Assembly: GCA_035294305.1 (NCBI GenBank) | Contig: DATGLD010000008.1 | Location: forward strand, 62,001-126,000 | Length of the DNA stretch: 64,000 nucleotides | Origin: DASRBN01 sp035294305 | Lineage (GTDB): Bacteria > Chloroflexota > Ktedonobacteria > Ktedonobacterales > Ktedonobacteraceae | Reading direction: 5' to 3' | Shown here: positions 8,423-17,555 of the stretch, piece by piece | How the letters are laid out: each line of letters begins with the position of its first letter | Position numbering within the stretch: the first letter of the stretch is position 1 | Program-made: the position numbers and the translations under genes | Notes under the pieces: model-generated | Database searches by the model: none | The model's input: the letters and a program-made list of their open reading frames with translations, nothing else | Told to the model about the DNA's origin: nothing

Positions 8423-10339
8423 ATGTTATTAGAGTTAACCATCAAAGATTTTGCCATTATTGATAGCCTGCACCTGCGGCTGAACCGCCTCTTCAATGTC
8501 TTCACCGGAGAAACAGGCGCGGGTAAGTCGATCATTATCGATGCCGTGAGCGCCCTGCTGGGCGGCAAGATCGGCGCGGAATTTGTGCGCGCCGGGTGCG
8601 AGCGTGCCACAGTCGAAGGCGTCTTTTCCATCGATGCCTTGCCCCCCATTCGTGATGATTGGCAGCCATTCGAAGCCTTCTTAAACGAAGAACACAATGG
8701 TAATCGCACGATGTTCGAGGCATTAGACAACGCCGAAACGCAGCGTGCGCACTTTAATCATGCCGATAACAATAGCGCTGATGCTGCCGTTGCTCTTGCC
8801 ACACTGCTGCACGAATACGATATCGAGCCTGAAAATGGGCAGTTAATTCTCTCACGCGATATCTTCCGCTCCGGGCGTACCGTTTCACGCATCAACGGGC
8901 GAGCCGTCGCCCAGCAGGTACTCCAGCAGGTAGCCAGCTGGCTGGTCGATATTCATGGGCAGAGCGAGCATATGAGCCTGCTGCGTCCTGAACAGCACGT
9001 GAATTTTCTGGATCGCTACGCCGAGCTTTTGCCCCTGCGCGAGCAACTCGGCGCGAAGGTAACGGAATGGCGCGAGGCTCACAAGAAGCTGGCCGCATTG
9101 CGGCAGACGGAGCGGGATGCTGCCCGCCGCGCCGAATTCTTGCGCTTCGAGGTCGAGGAAATTGAGAAGGCCGAACTGGAACCCGGCGAAGTCGAGGAAC
9201 TGGAAGCCGAGCGCAAGGTGCTGAACAACGCCGAGCGCCTGCGCGAGCTATGCGCCCTCATTTATGGTTCCATCAAGGGCGGTGACTTCGCCGGCGACGA
9301 GTACCGCCCGGCGCTGGATCAATTGCGGCCCGCGTTGCGCGCGATGAACGAACTCGTGCGCCTCGATCCCAACCTGCGAGAAAACGAAACCAATCTCGCG
9401 GAAGCCATTTATCGCCTGGAAGATGTAGCCGCCACAATCAGCAGCTACGAGAGCGATATCGAAGATGATCCGCAGCGCCTGGCCGATATCGAAGAGCGGC
9501 TCGATCTCATCAATCGCCTCAAGCGCAAATACGGCGCGACCATAGAAGAGATCCTCAAACGCGCCGATGAAGACCGCGCCGAACTTGAGACCATCGTGCA
9601 CCGGGACGAACTGGTAGCAAACCTGGAGAAGCAAGATGGTGAATTGCGGCGCGAGATTGGCCGCATCGCCCAGCAAATCTCCGAACGCAGGCGTGAAGCC
9701 GCCACGCGGCTATCCGCCGCCATGGAAGAGCAGTTGGATAGCCTCAATATGAAACGCGCGCGTTTTTCCGTTGAAATAGAGCAGCTTCCCGATGAAAATG
9801 GTGTGCCGGCCAGCATCAATGGTCAGCCCGAGCAGCTTTATGCCTGCGATATGACGGGCATCGACCGCGTGCAGTTCCTGATTGCGCCCAATCCCGGCGA
9901 GCCGTTTAAGCCGCTGACGAAAATTGCTTCTGGTGGTGAAACATCGCGCCTGATGCTGGCGCTGAAAACCATTCTCGCCTCCGCGGATGCCACGCCCACA
10001 CTGATCTTTGACGAAATTGATGCCGGTATCAGCGGCAAAAGCGGCCAGATCGTCGGCGAGAAGCTGTGGCAATTGACCCTTAATCACCAGGTGATCTGCG
10101 TCACACACCTTCCACAGATCGCCGCATTTGCCGATACACACTACAATGTCAATAAGCAGATTTACGATGAGCGTACTGTTACAATTGTCAACGAACTGCG
10201 CCCGGAACAGCGCGTGCGCGAGCTCGCTCATATCATGGGTGGCAGCGTGACTGAGTTTTCGATGAAGAGCGCCGAAGAAATGCTGGCAAGGTCATATCTG
10301 TGGAAAGAGCATTGGGCCAGAAACAAACCGGAGCAATAA
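8423..10339 (+). CDS. recN: DNA repair protein RecN
   Basis: RecN is an SMC-like ATPase that acts at double-strand breaks. The 638-residue protein starts MLLELTIKDFAIID, has Walker A GETGAGKS at residues 29-36, a long central coiled coil (about 190-400), the ABC signature IASGGETSRLMLALK, Walker B PTLIFDEIDAG, and the ICVTHLPQIAAFAD H-loop. An in-frame ATG at 8387 would add 12 residues; the shorter form is chosen because MLLEL is the family start, although the ribosome site (TAAGAAAA) is weak. The stop is one base before the next gene's ATG, so the two are probably co-transcribed. Confidence 0.93.
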   Translation: MLLELTIKDFAIIDSLHLRLNRLFNVFTGETGAGKSIIIDAVSALLGGKIGAEFVRAGCERATVEGVFSIDALPPIRDDWQPFEAFLNEEHNGNRTMFEALDNAETQRAHFNHADNNSADAAVALATLLHEYDIEPENGQLILSRDIFRSGRTVSRINGRAVAQQVLQQVASWLVDIHGQSEHMSLLRPEQHVNFLDRYAELLPLREQLGAKVTEWREAHKKLAALRQTERDAARRAEFLRFEVEEIEKAELEPGEVEELEAERKVLNNAERLRELCALIYGSIKGGDFAGDEYRPALDQLRPALRAMNELVRLDPNLRENETNLAEAIYRLEDVAATISSYESDIEDDPQRLADIEERLDLINRLKRKYGATIEEILKRADEDRAELETIVHRDELVANLEKQDGELRREIGRIAQQISERRREAATRLSAAMEEQLDSLNMKRARFSVEIEQLPDENGVPASINGQPEQLYACDMTGIDRVQFLIAPNPGEPFKPLTKIASGGETSRLMLALKTILASADATPTLIFDEIDAGISGKSGQIVGEKLWQLTLNHQVICVTHLPQIAAFADTHYNVNKQIYDERTVTIVNELRPEQRVRELAHIMGGSVTEFSMKSAEEMLARSYLWKEHWARNKPEQ

Positions 10340-10340
10340 T

Positions 10341-11408
10341 ATGCCCTCTATCGCAATTATAGGTGCGGGATGCAGTGGCCTCGCCGCGGCGCACGTGTTG
10401 CAAGATGCCGGGTATGCCGTCACCCTCTTTGAGCAGCACGATTATGTGGGGGGGCGAGTCGCGACCGGCAAACGCGATGGCTTCATTTATGATTATGGAG
10501 CACAGTATATCAAAGGCGGCAGCCCGGTCAGCGATAGTTTGATTCTCGAACGTTTCCACGTCGAAGATCTGATCGATATCGGCAAACCTGTCTGGATTTT
10601 TGAGAGCCACGGCCACATCCAGGAAGGCGATCCTGCGCAAAATGCCGGCCCAAAGTGGACATACCGCAGCGGCCTTTCCGCTCTGCCACAACGCATGGCG
10701 GAAGGACTCGATATCCGCTTGAAAAGCCGTGTTTCGCGGATAAAACCGCTGGCGACCGCTTGGAACCTGACCAGTGATGAAGGCCGGCCGTTTGGGGACT
10801 ACGATCAACTCCTGCTTACTATGTCCACAGGTGATGCCGGTGGGCTTATCTTGAGCAGCAAACAGGACTTGAAAAATGATTCAACGGATTGGATGTACCT
10901 CGTGAGTGTTTACCTGCGCGAGGGGGGCTATAATCCGCTGCTTTCAGTAATGTTAGGATACGAGACGAGGCCGCAAATGCGCCCCTATTATGCCCTGGTC
11001 AATACGGATAAGAGGCACCCGATCTCCTGGCTGGCCTGGGAGCATGAAAAATCTCCCGAACGAGTTCCACCAGGTGCAGGGCTGTTGATAGCGCAGATGG
11101 CTCCTCAATATACCCTGGATCACTGGAATAATGAACATGAGGAAACCGTAGAAGATGTGCACCAGCTGGTTGTTGATCTCATCGGTGAGCCTCTGGATAT
11201 GCCAGTCTTTGGTGATGTGCAGGCCTGGGCTCCTGCATTGCCCATCAGGAAAGCTAACGCCGATACCGTCAATGCTATAGCCTTTCCTCATCGCCTGGCT
11301 TTTTGTGGCGATGGCTACGTTGGCGGGCGCGTTCACCTGGCACTCGAAAACGGCATCAGAGTAGCGCGCCAGATTATTCAAGGGCATGTGGAAGAAAAAC
11401 AGGAGTAA
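10341..11408 (+). CDS. FAD-dependent amine-oxidase/renalase-like oxidoreductase
   Basis: The 355-residue protein starts with a Rossmann FAD-binding motif IAIIGAGCSGLAAAHVL, followed by VGGRVATGKRDGF and YDYGAQYI. It ends with the second FAD-contacting motif FCGDGYVGGRVHLALENGIRVA. This is the layout of renalase-like flavoproteins of the amine-oxidase superfamily, which oxidise small substrates such as dihydropyridine-nucleotide isomers; the actual substrate is not known. It follows recN by one base and is followed after 5 bases by a NUDIX gene whose ribosome site overlaps its end, so recN, this gene and the NUDIX gene probably form one transcript. Confidence 0.8.
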   Translation: MPSIAIIGAGCSGLAAAHVLQDAGYAVTLFEQHDYVGGRVATGKRDGFIYDYGAQYIKGGSPVSDSLILERFHVEDLIDIGKPVWIFESHGHIQEGDPAQNAGPKWTYRSGLSALPQRMAEGLDIRLKSRVSRIKPLATAWNLTSDEGRPFGDYDQLLLTMSTGDAGGLILSSKQDLKNDSTDWMYLVSVYLREGGYNPLLSVMLGYETRPQMRPYYALVNTDKRHPISWLAWEHEKSPERVPPGAGLLIAQMAPQYTLDHWNNEHEETVEDVHQLVVDLIGEPLDMPVFGDVQAWAPALPIRKANADTVNAIAFPHRLAFCGDGYVGGRVHLALENGIRVARQIIQGHVEEKQE

Positions 11409-11413
11409 AAATA

Positions 11414-12016
11414 GTGTTTCCCACGCTTCCGCCATCCACTCAAGATGAGCTTGAACAGTTAGCGCAGCGTTATGGGCGTCCACTGGTACATGATGCTGTG
11501 CTTGATACACCCGGCATGTTCGACCCGCTGAACCGAACTGATCGCTTCGGAGAAGTATGCATGGTCGTGCGTCGCAGGAACGGCAATTTGCTCGCCATCA
11601 AGAAAACCTTTTATCCACCCGGCGCCTACAGGTTGCCGACCGGAGGAATCAATCACGGAGAACATATCCTGGATGCATTGCGGCGTGAAACATACGAGGA
11701 AACCGGTCTTGAAGTCAATGTTACCCGTTTCCTGGTCGCGGCAGCGTATCACGTTGGAAGTAGCGAAACGAACCCGGTATTTTACACGTTTGCGTTCCTG
11801 CTGGATGAAATCGGTGGTTTATTGCAAGTTGTCGATGAGAGTGAACGGATTGAGGAATTTCGCGAGGTAAAACCCGCTGACCTGTTGCTCATGGCCGATT
11901 ACCTGCATACTATAGGGACACAGTATAGCGGTGAGATCAGTGGCGATTGGAGAGATTGGGGGCGCTTCCGGGCCATAATCCACAAGGTGGTATGGGAAGC
12001 ACTCAAGGCCGGGTAA
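11414..12016 (+). CDS. NUDIX hydrolase
   Basis: This 200-residue protein has a perfect NUDIX box (G-x5-E-x7-REUxEExGU): GGINHGEHILDALRRETYEE then TGLE, the metal-binding helix that hydrolyses nucleoside diphosphates linked to other groups. The substrate cannot be predicted. The start is a GTG at 11414, with AGGAG at 11401-11405 inside the last codons of the preceding flavoprotein gene. A longer open frame from 11303 overlaps that gene heavily and is not preferred. Confidence 0.87.
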   Translation: MFPTLPPSTQDELEQLAQRYGRPLVHDAVLDTPGMFDPLNRTDRFGEVCMVVRRRNGNLLAIKKTFYPPGAYRLPTGGINHGEHILDALRRETYEETGLEVNVTRFLVAAAYHVGSSETNPVFYTFAFLLDEIGGLLQVVDESERIEEFREVKPADLLLMADYLHTIGTQYSGEISGDWRDWGRFRAIIHKVVWEALKAG

Positions 12017-12026
12017 TTGCGGTGTA

Positions 12027-12035
12027 TGCTATAAT
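12027..12035 (+). promoter_or_regulatory. Extended -10 promoter of small membrane protein gene
   Basis: TGCTATAAT is a consensus extended -10 element, 34 bases before the ATG at 12069. No good -35 is visible, as is usual for extended -10 promoters. Confidence 0.5.
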
Positions 12036-12068
12036 ATGGTTATTGATATTGATCCAAGGGACAACGAT

Positions 12069-12251
12069 ATGAACAAGAAACTACTCAGCACGGTCTTGCT
12101 ATTTGCCGTTTTCATTGGCTTCCTCTGGTGGGGTATCTCCATGCTCACATCGCCGGGCGATGCTGAAACAAAGGTCTATGCTGTTTTGATCCTCGGCTGC
12201 TCCGCCTACGCGCTGGTTTCAATTTTAATGCTGCCGCGCAAAAAAATGTAG
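12069..12251 (+). CDS. Small two-helix membrane protein
   Basis: A 60-residue protein of unknown function starts MNKKLLSTVLLFAVFIGFLW with AAGGGA upstream. It consists of two hydrophobic helices (about residues 5-24 and 34-54) joined by a short polar loop (SPGDAETK) and ends with a basic tail RKKM, suggesting both ends are cytoplasmic. It has its own extended -10 promoter. An in-frame ATG 11 codons earlier lies almost on the promoter and is unlikely to be used. Confidence 0.55.
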   Translation: MNKKLLSTVLLFAVFIGFLWWGISMLTSPGDAETKVYAVLILGCSAYALVSILMLPRKKM

Positions 12252-12567
12252 GGCTGCTTAAATTTTGTGACGTACCTGTGACCCCCTTCGTTTTAAAATT
12301 CAGACCGAGAAACTGAATCGTAAAGAGTCGCTTCTATAGCCGGTTTATGTAGGAAGCGACCAGGCGGAATCCCCTCTGAAACAGGTTGCTGGCAGGGCAA
12401 TTCAGTAGGGCAATCCTGCGAGTTACGGGACTTTTCGCTCGTATATCTCAGGCCGGTAGCCCTTTTGTCCATTCTCGCAGAATACGAATAGAAGATAGAG
12501 CTGTTCTCGGTACTTAATAAGGGAGGTTAGAAGCGCTCCAGCCTGGAAATATGGAGGTCCAGGAAAA
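12252..12567. other. Intergenic stretch with one hairpin
   Basis: The only notable structure is GTCGCTTC (12327-12334) opposite GAAGCGAC (12353-12360), an 8-base-pair hairpin without a T-run. No gene or promoter with both elements is convincing. Confidence 0.4.
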
Positions 12568-14145
12568 ATGCGCGAAGTTATGGAGCAAGTACCTGTCTTA
12601 ACGCGGGCCGTTCGATCAGAAAAGCAAGAGAACGCCAGCAATGATAAGTTTCGCTGGATGCGTCATTTCTTTACAGAAGATACATCAGCAGGTAACCGGT
12701 CGCTTATCGACTTACAGCGACGCGCTACCTGGATAGGAATCGCCTGCGTTCTCCAGGCAATCGATCAAATTGATTCTAACTGGTATTTGCAATTTTTACC
12801 TTTCCTGCGCCCCATCGTGCATATTTACCCTTTCTTTCTGATCCTTGGCAGCTTTTTTGCCATGTGGCAGGCATTGCGTCCTGCGAAGCAAAAAAAGCAG
12901 GATGAACGTCCTGTCCGCGGCCCCCAACGCTGGCAGCGTGTTGCGCTGATATGCATATTGCTGGCTTCGATTGGAGGAGTATTCGAATTCTCACTCGCTA
13001 CCGTAACCAGCTTTATGTCTCCTCAGTATTCGAATGATGGGACTTCGCTTGATACAAATGCTGCCGCTCTTCTCCTGGAGGGGCGCAATCCCTATACCGA
13101 TTCAGACATCGTCCACCTGGTACGCGCATTTGATATCCAGCCGGACTGGACAACACCCCTGCGCGAAGGACAGTTCGCCGGACGACTGACATATCCATCA
13201 CCGACTGAAATGCGAACCGTGCTGGACACGGACTTGAAAGCAGGAAGCGCCCCTGAATTCGAATCGAAGGTCAGTTATCCTGCCCTGTCTTTCCTATCGC
13301 TCCTTCCATTCATCGCGCTTGGTATATATAATGTCCTCATTTTCTATGTCGCGTGTTACCTGGTGCTGGTAGCAATTGCCTGGAAGCTGGTACGGCCTGA
13401 ACTGCGTTCCTGGGTATTGCTATTGGCACTGGCCAACGTGGGGATGTTATCTTCGGTTGCGGGTGGAAATCTCGATATCTTTAATATCGTACTGATTGTC
13501 TTTGCCTGGCTCCTGAGAGAGCGGAAATGGAGTTCAGCGGTTTTCCTCGGCCTGGCCATTGCGACCAAGCAACCTTCCTGGCTCCTCACTCCGTTCTATG
13601 CAATCATGATCTGGCGCCTGTATGATTTCAAGGAAGCGCTACGCCGCCTGTCTATTGCCGGCGTTGTTGCCCTGGCTATCAATTTGCCTTTCATCCTTTG
13701 GGACCCACATGCCTGGCTCGCGGGTGTTCTGGCGCCGGTGGCCGATCCAATGTTCCCCCTCGGAGATGGCTTGATCAGCCTGAGCTTCGCTTCGATCCTG
13801 CCCTTTTTCCCTACCTGGGTTTATGATATCCTCGAGGTCTCTACCATGATTGCATGCCTCGTCTGGTACTGGCGTCTATGCAAGAAACGCCCTGAAGCGG
13901 CACTGGTCTTTGCGTTTATGCCGCTGTTTTTCGCGTGGCGCAGCCTGCCCTCTTACTTTTACTGCTCGGCCTTCCCGCTGTTTATCATGTTAACGTCGAA
14001 TGGGCTGCCTCGACTGCATGGAGAAGCCAGCCAGTCAATGCACCTGCCAATTGGCTATGGCGGGCGGGCAGTAAACGATTTAGCCGGTACTGTCGGTATG
14101 CACGCGGCAGTCCAATATCCAGGCATGATACGCAATCTGCGTTAA
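12568..14145 (+). CDS. Multi-pass membrane protein, glycosyltransferase 87 (DUF2029)-like
   Basis: The 525-residue protein has about ten to twelve hydrophobic helices after a soluble 50-residue start. The periplasmic-side loop after the second membrane segment carries LDTNAAALLLEGRNPYTDSD, an acidic motif with NPY typical of GT-C folds such as the GT87 polyprenyl-phosphate-mannose-dependent family. Further on there are GNLDIFNIVLIV and ATKQPSWLL helices like those of GT87. The likely role is transfer of a sugar from a lipid carrier to an outer-surface acceptor; this is inference from fold resemblance. An AGGA site lies 5 bases before the start. The stop overlaps the end of the convergent ferritin-like gene by 4 bases. 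Confidence 0.6.
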   Translation: MREVMEQVPVLTRAVRSEKQENASNDKFRWMRHFFTEDTSAGNRSLIDLQRRATWIGIACVLQAIDQIDSNWYLQFLPFLRPIVHIYPFFLILGSFFAMWQALRPAKQKKQDERPVRGPQRWQRVALICILLASIGGVFEFSLATVTSFMSPQYSNDGTSLDTNAAALLLEGRNPYTDSDIVHLVRAFDIQPDWTTPLREGQFAGRLTYPSPTEMRTVLDTDLKAGSAPEFESKVSYPALSFLSLLPFIALGIYNVLIFYVACYLVLVAIAWKLVRPELRSWVLLLALANVGMLSSVAGGNLDIFNIVLIVFAWLLRERKWSSAVFLGLAIATKQPSWLLTPFYAIMIWRLYDFKEALRRLSIAGVVALAINLPFILWDPHAWLAGVLAPVADPMFPLGDGLISLSFASILPFFPTWVYDILEVSTMIACLVWYWRLCKKRPEAALVFAFMPLFFAWRSLPSYFYCSAFPLFIMLTSNGLPRLHGEASQSMHLPIGYGGRAVNDLAGTVGMHAAVQYPGMIRNLR

Positions 14146-14930
14146 TATATAGGAGGCGTTCCGATTTCTAACCCCACTTTGGCCGCCAGTTTCTGCGCCT
14201 GAACAATTGATTCTTTGATCATTTTCATATCGCGCGCGCTCATATTCGAGTTGATCCAGGAACGCGCTCGCGGTCTCCAGAGCAAGTGTTCAAGAAACAT
14301 CGGCCATACCTCCTGGCTCACACGCTCAATAGCTCGTTTAGTATGAGAGGATGCCCGTTCAAGTAAGAATAGCTCGTAGGCTACTCCCGCGCCATGATGA
14401 ATTCCATCGTCGATCGCCAGACGCTTGCAAATCTCACCTAGAATAGTACCTGGCGCCGCCGCTGCGATCTGGTGGAAACGATCAATCACCAATCCTTCAT
14501 AGATGACCTGCAGCAGCCAGACTTTCTCCTCAATACTATCTGATTCCAGTGTCAGTTTGCCCAACTTCTCAAGATATGGATCAGGCTCACCCGTGCCTCC
14601 TACTTCTTCCGTGAGCTTGAGCCATGCCTCCGCATGACGCGCCTCATCTTGCATCATCGTGGAATAATAGAGCTTCCCTGCCATATCAGGTGCCCCTGTT
14701 AACAATTGAACCGCTGCCTGAGATGCCAGCATATCAGCCTGTAATTGCTGCGTTACGACTGAAACCCATATCTCCCGCCTACGCGCCGCCTTCTCCTGGG
14801 ACGCTTGCTTCTCAGGTATGGGTGGCAACTGCCCCCACGAGAGCTGTTCCACCTTCCAGGCTTGGCGCTTTGCCAGGGTATAGAAACGTTGCATTTCTTC
14901 AACAGTGGTCTCATCTGGTTGTTGGCTCAT
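14142..14930 (-). CDS. Ferritin-like diiron domain protein
   Basis: This 262-residue helical protein has the spacing of a diiron four-helix bundle: DEARHAEAW provides an E-x-x-H pair, YEGLVID a third-helix glutamate, and IDDGIHHG a D/E-x-x-H-like pair. The first-helix ligand would have to be the aspartate of LQADML, where glutamate is more usual. It resembles ribonucleotide-reductase R2-like and AurF-like oxygenases as well as plain ferritin-like proteins; which reaction it carries out, if any, is unknown. AAAGGA precedes the ATG. It is convergent with and slightly overlaps the membrane protein gene. Confidence 0.6.
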   Translation of the reverse strand: MSQQPDETTVEEMQRFYTLAKRQAWKVEQLSWGQLPPIPEKQASQEKAARRREIWVSVVTQQLQADMLASQAAVQLLTGAPDMAGKLYYSTMMQDEARHAEAWLKLTEEVGGTGEPDPYLEKLGKLTLESDSIEEKVWLLQVIYEGLVIDRFHQIAAAAPGTILGEICKRLAIDDGIHHGAGVAYELFLLERASSHTKRAIERVSQEVWPMFLEHLLWRPRARSWINSNMSARDMKMIKESIVQAQKLAAKVGLEIGTPPIY

Positions 14931-15229
14931 AGCACGGTCCTTTCAGTCAATCCCGTTCAGCATCAAGCACGAGAATAGATCAATCGGCAGATCTGGCACC
15001 CGGCACTCTTTCCTCACCTGAAAGCAGTAGAGGCCAGATAATTCAGACCAATGTCAATACAAGCTGAAGAGGCATTCCTCACATATGCATTTCATAAAAT
15101 CTTTTCTATGTGCAAGAGCATGATAACATGCAATAGTTCGCTCGTCAAGACGATTATCTCATCCACTATCGGCAAACATCCCGTTCCCGCAATCCCTGGC
15201 GCTTGAACTGAATTTACTGCGCGTTGCTC

Positions 15230-15275
15230 TTGACAAGCAAAGCGATATATCGCTATAATTGCGATATATCGCTTT
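15230..15275 (+). promoter_or_regulatory. Promoter with double-palindrome operator for padR-type gene
   Basis: TTGACA (15230-15235) and TATAAT (15254-15259) are both perfect, 18 bases apart. Two copies of the palindrome GCGATATATCGC (15242-15253 and 15261-15272) flank the -10 box, and together they form a larger inverted repeat running from AAAGCG to CGCTTT (15239-15275). Binding here would block RNA polymerase directly. Autoregulation by the PadR protein encoded next is the obvious inference. Confidence 0.85.
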
Positions 15276-15307
15276 GCTTGCAGACGCTATAGAAAGGAAG
15301 AACGAAT

Positions 15308-15973
15308 ATGTTCGATGAACGTTTTGCCTTTGGATTTGAGGGTTCACCTCCTGAATCCTGGACGCCTCCATGGTTACAGTGTGCAGGTCGGTCGGGTCGA
15401 GGCTCTCGTTTCTTCGCCATGCACCGGGGACGCGGCCCATTCGGTCATGGCCCGTTTGGCCCTGGTGGAGACGGAAGCCGCTTCTTTGGCCGGGGCGATA
15501 TGAAGTTTGCTCTCTTGCAGCTCTTGCAAGAGCGCCCTATGCATGGCTATGAAATGATGAAAGCTCTTGAGGAAAAGTCTGGTGGTTTTTATACCCCCAG
15601 CCCTGGATCAATTTATCCCACGCTGCAAATGTTGGAAGATCGTGGGTTCGTCACCTCTCGTGAGGTCGAAGGCAAGCGAGTATATAGTATAACCGATGCA
15701 GGCCGTTCTATGCTCGCCGAACGACAAAGCGACGAAGAAGGATTCGCCGGGCCTCCCTGGATGCGTGAGCGAGGCCCTGCTACGCATGGCCCGCGCCCGG
15801 AAATGAGAGCATTGCGTAGTGAAGCTGCTGAGGTGGGCCGTTTGTTTGCCATCGCTGGCAGAATGTCCCTGCAAAACACGGAAAAACTGGCGCGACTGCG
15901 CAGTATCATTGAACGCACGCGTAAAGAATTAAATGACTTGATCTACGGTACCGGCTCGCAGCAGGGACAGTGA
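15308..15973 (+). CDS. PadR-family transcriptional regulator
   Basis: The 221-residue protein has a glycine/arginine/phenylalanine-rich N-terminal extension of about 64 residues, then a winged-helix PadR domain (about 65-135) with MKFALLQLLQERPMHGYEMM, SPGSIYPTLQMLEDRGFV and the wing VEGKRVYSITDAG. A C-terminal helical region (about 175-215) probably makes the dimer interface. AAGGAAG lies upstream of the ATG. The preceding promoter is overlaid by a perfect double palindrome, so it probably represses itself. No efflux pump or other usual PadR partner lies directly downstream; the next gene is a TPR protein 400 bases away. Confidence 0.85.
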   Translation: MFDERFAFGFEGSPPESWTPPWLQCAGRSGRGSRFFAMHRGRGPFGHGPFGPGGDGSRFFGRGDMKFALLQLLQERPMHGYEMMKALEEKSGGFYTPSPGSIYPTLQMLEDRGFVTSREVEGKRVYSITDAGRSMLAERQSDEEGFAGPPWMRERGPATHGPRPEMRALRSEAAEVGRLFAIAGRMSLQNTEKLARLRSIIERTRKELNDLIYGTGSQQGQ

Positions 15974-16261
15974 CAAAAGGCTTACATCCTCGATCAAGTT
16001 CATCCAAATGTCCTATTTTCTAGCAAGTGTTAAGACGAATTTTACCTCGATTGACGATAATACCTTGTGTACAGATCGAACTTTAGGCTATACTGTAAGC
16101 AACGGGAATCGCTTTGTCACTCAGTGGGCGCGGTGACGAAGAGGCAAGATATCCCGTTGCATTTTTAATATGCTCATCTTTCAGCGATTACTGCCTCACC
16201 TGGTACGCAAAACGCCTGCTTTTTGCGCCTCCCTATCCAGGTTTCTCCATCTCACTATCTC

Positions 16262-16308
16262 CCGGTGCTTCCCCAGAAGCCGGTACGCTCCGGTTGGGGA
16301 AGCGCCGG
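16262..16308. repeat. Short palindromic element, small relative of the element at 50287-50405
   Basis: CCGGTGCTTCCCC (from 16262) and GGGGAAGCGCCGG (16296-16308) form 13-base terminal inverted repeats with one G-U-type mismatch. The first 26 bases (16264-16289) match 50289-50314 with one difference. The rest of the 15974-16391 gap contains only the next gene's promoter. Confidence 0.65.
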
Positions 16309-16347
16309 ACTACCGGACTATCTATTCTATTAATTTTTAAAAAGATG

Positions 16348-16356
16348 TGTTATACT
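16348..16356 (+). promoter_or_regulatory. Extended -10 promoter of TPR gene
   Basis: TGTTATACT fits the extended -10 consensus and lies 36 bases before the ATG at 16392. The upstream side is A+T-rich without a clear -35. Confidence 0.45.
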
Positions 16357-16391
16357 TGCATAAGTCCACTTTGTAGGGAGGTATTGCCATT

Positions 16392-17537
16392 ATGTCACAG
16401 ATGCAAGAAGTGGAGTTGATGCTCCTGCGCGCTCGCCTCAACATTCAAGAAGGGCGACCGGAGGAGGCTTTGTCCGCACTTGAAACCATTCAGACCGCTG
16501 ATCCCGAAAAACAGCGCGAAATTGCCTATTTATGTGCCTGGTGCTATCACCAGCAGGGGAAATGGACTGAAGCAGTTCGCTATCTTTCTCAGCATACTCC
16601 GAACAACATTGAAGATAACTGGAAAGATGCAGATCATAACGAGCGTGAGCGCCGCGCTTTCTATCTTCTCTGGCTCGGGCATGCTGCCGTCAATCTTTCG
16701 CATTATGCCGATGCTTCTCGCCATTACGAGCAGTGTCTCAAAATTTTGCGCGAGCGGCGCGTCCATCTTCCCAGGGTGCTGCTGAAAGCTCGCTGTGGAC
16801 TGGGCCTGACCTCCACCATGAACGGGTTTTACCTTGCCGCTATCCAGCACTACGAAGATGCGCTCCGGCTCATCAAGGATGATCTGGAGGGCGAAGACGC
16901 CGCCGAGATCTATTATGGCCTCGCTGATGCCTACCGCTTGGCAGGTCGATTTGAGCAGGCGTATACCTACGGTAAAATGGCCCTGCGGCTGTATGAAAAA
17001 AGGTCCCAGCGCTACTGGGAAGGACGCATGCACAACCTGCTTGGCCGCATTTGTTTCCAGATGGGCCAATATCAGGACGCGAGCGACCATTATATGGAAG
17101 CTCTCTCCGCTGCAACCCTTGATAATTCCCCTGGTATGATGATGATCAACTTCGTTGCTCTCGCCGACCTGCGCCTGGCTGAAGAACGCCTGGAGGAGGC
17201 TTTGCGCTTTTGTCAACGTGCTCGCGAGGCCGGCGGGCGTGTGAACGACGAACACCTCTGCGGCCTCATGTACCTTGTCTGTGGTAAAGTGGTCCACGCG
17301 CAGGCCGAGCAGACCGAGGGCGCCCGCCATCAAGAACGCCTGGAGGAATCTATCCAATACTTCGAGAAAGCCATGGAGCAACTTTCACGCACCCAGGCAA
17401 CCACCAATCTTGCTGAATTGCATGGCTGGTTGGCCAAAGTCTACGAAGAGTTGGGACGGCATCAAGATGCGGTTGAGCACTGGAAACATGCCTACTCCTC
17501 GCTCTCCACTTCAAAAGGGCCATCCTGGTGGTACTAG
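16392..17537 (+). CDS. Tetratricopeptide-repeat protein
   Basis: This 381-residue, all-helical soluble protein is built of tandem TPR units of about 34-40 residues, for example RARLNIQEGRPEEALSALE, IYYGLADAYRLAGRFEQAYT, LGRICFQMGQYQDASDHYME and LHGWLAKVYEELGRHQDAVE. At least seven are recognisable from end to end with no other domain. Such proteins act as scaffolds or as regulators that bind peptides; no partner is suggested by the sequence. GGGAGG lies 10 bases before the ATG. It is convergent with the following membrane-protein gene. Confidence 0.75.
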   Translation: MSQMQEVELMLLRARLNIQEGRPEEALSALETIQTADPEKQREIAYLCAWCYHQQGKWTEAVRYLSQHTPNNIEDNWKDADHNERERRAFYLLWLGHAAVNLSHYADASRHYEQCLKILRERRVHLPRVLLKARCGLGLTSTMNGFYLAAIQHYEDALRLIKDDLEGEDAAEIYYGLADAYRLAGRFEQAYTYGKMALRLYEKRSQRYWEGRMHNLLGRICFQMGQYQDASDHYMEALSAATLDNSPGMMMINFVALADLRLAEERLEEALRFCQRAREAGGRVNDEHLCGLMYLVCGKVVHAQAEQTEGARHQERLEESIQYFEKAMEQLSRTQATTNLAELHGWLAKVYEELGRHQDAVEHWKHAYSSLSTSKGPSWWY

Positions 17538-17555
17538 TCTGCTTCCCCTTATCCG

